Below are positions 5,742 to 6,072 of a stretch of 6,072 bases of DNA, in pieces. This DNA is from Candidatus Desantisiibacteriota bacterium (GTDB lineage: Bacteria > UBA9089 > CG2-30-40-21). Position 1 is the stretch's first letter. Each line of letters opens with the position of its first letter. The notes beneath the pieces are model-generated. The model was not told the origin of the DNA, searched no databases, and worked only from the letters and a program-made list of their open reading frames with translations. The position numbers and the translations under genes were made by a program. The stretch covers positions 1 through 6,072 of the forward strand of contig JACQYP010000162.1 in assembly GCA_016208205.1 (NCBI GenBank). Reading direction: 5' to 3'.

Positions 5742-5774
5742 TACAGCCTACAGCCTACAGCCTACAGCCTACAG
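5691..5774. repeat. Heptanucleotide tandem repeats in the binding-protein leader
   Basis: The right half is about four to five copies of CCTACAG (or CAGCCTA) at about 5741-5774, preceded by AACCTAC/AACCTAC at 5728-5741. The left half has GTTGTAG, GTTGTAA and GTTGAAG-type units in the opposite sense at about 5688-5722. Such short repeats vary in number by strand slippage. The tract lies between the promoter and the ribosome binding site, so changes would alter leader length and folding rather than the protein. Confidence 0.8.
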
Positions 5775-5776
5775 AT

Positions 5777-5805
5777 AGTATAAACCTTTAATTCTTTTTA
5801 GTCAA
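5777..5805 (-). promoter_or_regulatory. Sigma70-type promoter for the binding-protein/kinase unit
   Basis: On the minus strand TTGACT (5800-5805) and TATACT (5777-5782) are separated by exactly 17 bases. Each differs from consensus by one base. Transcription would start near 5770 and give a leader of about 105 bases made largely of heptamer repeats. With only about 55 bases between the binding-protein and kinase genes, the two are probably co-transcribed; the TonB receptor could be reached by read-through. Confidence 0.78.
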
Positions 5806-5810
5806 GCAAT

Positions 5811-6072
5811 ATTTAGTGTAAATTTCCATTAATACACTTTTTATTGCTTTGCTGCTCGTCCTTAAAACCTGCTTGACATGTGGGTTATATTGTATGGATT
5901 GCGAAAGCTTACTTGCTTTCGCTTTTACTCCTCGCTTAGCTGAAAGCGAAAGCAAGTAAGCTTACGCACTCCAAATTTAGCGGATTTTTCCATTAATACA
6001 CTTTTTATTGCTTTGCTGCTCGTCCTTGAAACCTGCTTGACATGTGGGTTATATTGTATGGATTGCGAAAGC
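5811..6072. repeat. 164-bp tandem repeat, second copy cut by the window edge
   Basis: Positions 5811-5908 recur at 5975-6072, offset by 164. From 5823/5987 onward the only difference I see is CCTTAAAAC versus CCTTGAAAC; the first dozen bases are more diverged. The repeat therefore has a 164-bp unit, with one full copy and 98 bases of the next before the window ends. No ORF is supported in it. It begins just upstream of the -35 box of the binding-protein promoter. It may be a tandemly duplicated non-coding mobile element or an expanding intergenic repeat. Confidence 0.88.
5905..5963. repeat. 20-bp perfect inverted repeat inside the 164-bp unit
   Basis: AAGCTTACTTGCTTTCGCTT (5905-5924) is the exact reverse complement of 5944-5963, with a 19-base spacer. 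Pairing continues outward after one A/A mismatch (GCG 5901-5903 with CGC 5965-5967) and, less perfectly, to about 5895/5973. The resulting long hairpin lacks a following T-run on either strand, so it looks like a palindromic repeat rather than a standard terminator. Confidence 0.85.

Noticed and set aside
5873..5901. Plus-strand promoter in the 164-bp repeat starting with TTGACA
   Set aside because: No acceptable -10 hexamer lies 16-18 bases downstream; the nearby TATATT is only about 7 bases away.
5811..6072. CRISPR array
   Set aside because: The unit is 164 bp with near-identical content throughout the overlap and no short repeat/unique spacer alternation; no cas gene is present.

Overview
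This window comes from a diderm (Gram-negative) bacterium. It encodes a TonB-dependent outer-membrane receptor, a periplasmic binding protein with a signal peptide, and the start of a flagellar MS-ring protein. The DNA is AT-leaning and rich in small palindromic repeats, heptanucleotide repeats and toxin-antitoxin debris. That mix is common in Desulfobacterota, Nitrospirota, Planctomycetota (Brocadiales-like) and related environmental lineages, but no marker here fixes the phylum. Every convincing gene lies on the minus strand.

Layout, read in the direction of transcription from right to left. (1) 5811-6072 is a 164-bp tandem repeat (second copy cut by the window edge) with a 20-bp perfect stem-loop. 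(2) A strong sigma70-type promoter (5777-5805) is followed by a 5' leader made of heptanucleotide repeats that can fold just upstream of the ribosome binding site. (3) 4736-5665 encodes a stand-alone ABC-type substrate-binding protein of the ABC_sub_bind (COG2984) type. (4) 4677-4739 is a 20-codon mini-ORF bridging the gap by ATGA overlaps at both ends, apparently created by a local duplication. (5) 3223-4680 encodes a membrane sensor histidine kinase whose ATPase domain carries an in-frame heptanucleotide repeat tract. (6) 2752-3222 is a gene graveyard: an antitoxin-like gene split by a 156-bp miniature inverted-repeat element with 5-bp target duplication, then cut at its 3' end next to a second palindromic repeat. 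(7) 564-2717 encodes a TonB-dependent receptor. (8) 177-563 is intergenic; it holds a REP/MITE-like palindrome (394-466) and a perfect-consensus sigma70 promoter (230-258) for (9) the truncated start of a fliF-like gene (1-176).

The binding protein, kinase and receptor form a plausible sensing/uptake cassette: the receptor would import a ligand across the outer membrane, the binding protein would capture it in the periplasm, and the kinase would report it. No ABC permease, ABC ATPase or response regulator is visible, so this link is inferred from gene order. The flagellar gene has its own promoter and is probably a separate transcription unit.

The most notable features are the repeats, which sit inside or directly against genes: one splits an antitoxin and supplies its stop codon, one lies in a kinase domain, one forms the leader of the binding-protein gene, and one duplication has re-wired a translational junction. 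I found no rRNA, tRNA, CRISPR array, integrase, transposase or convincing intrinsic terminator.
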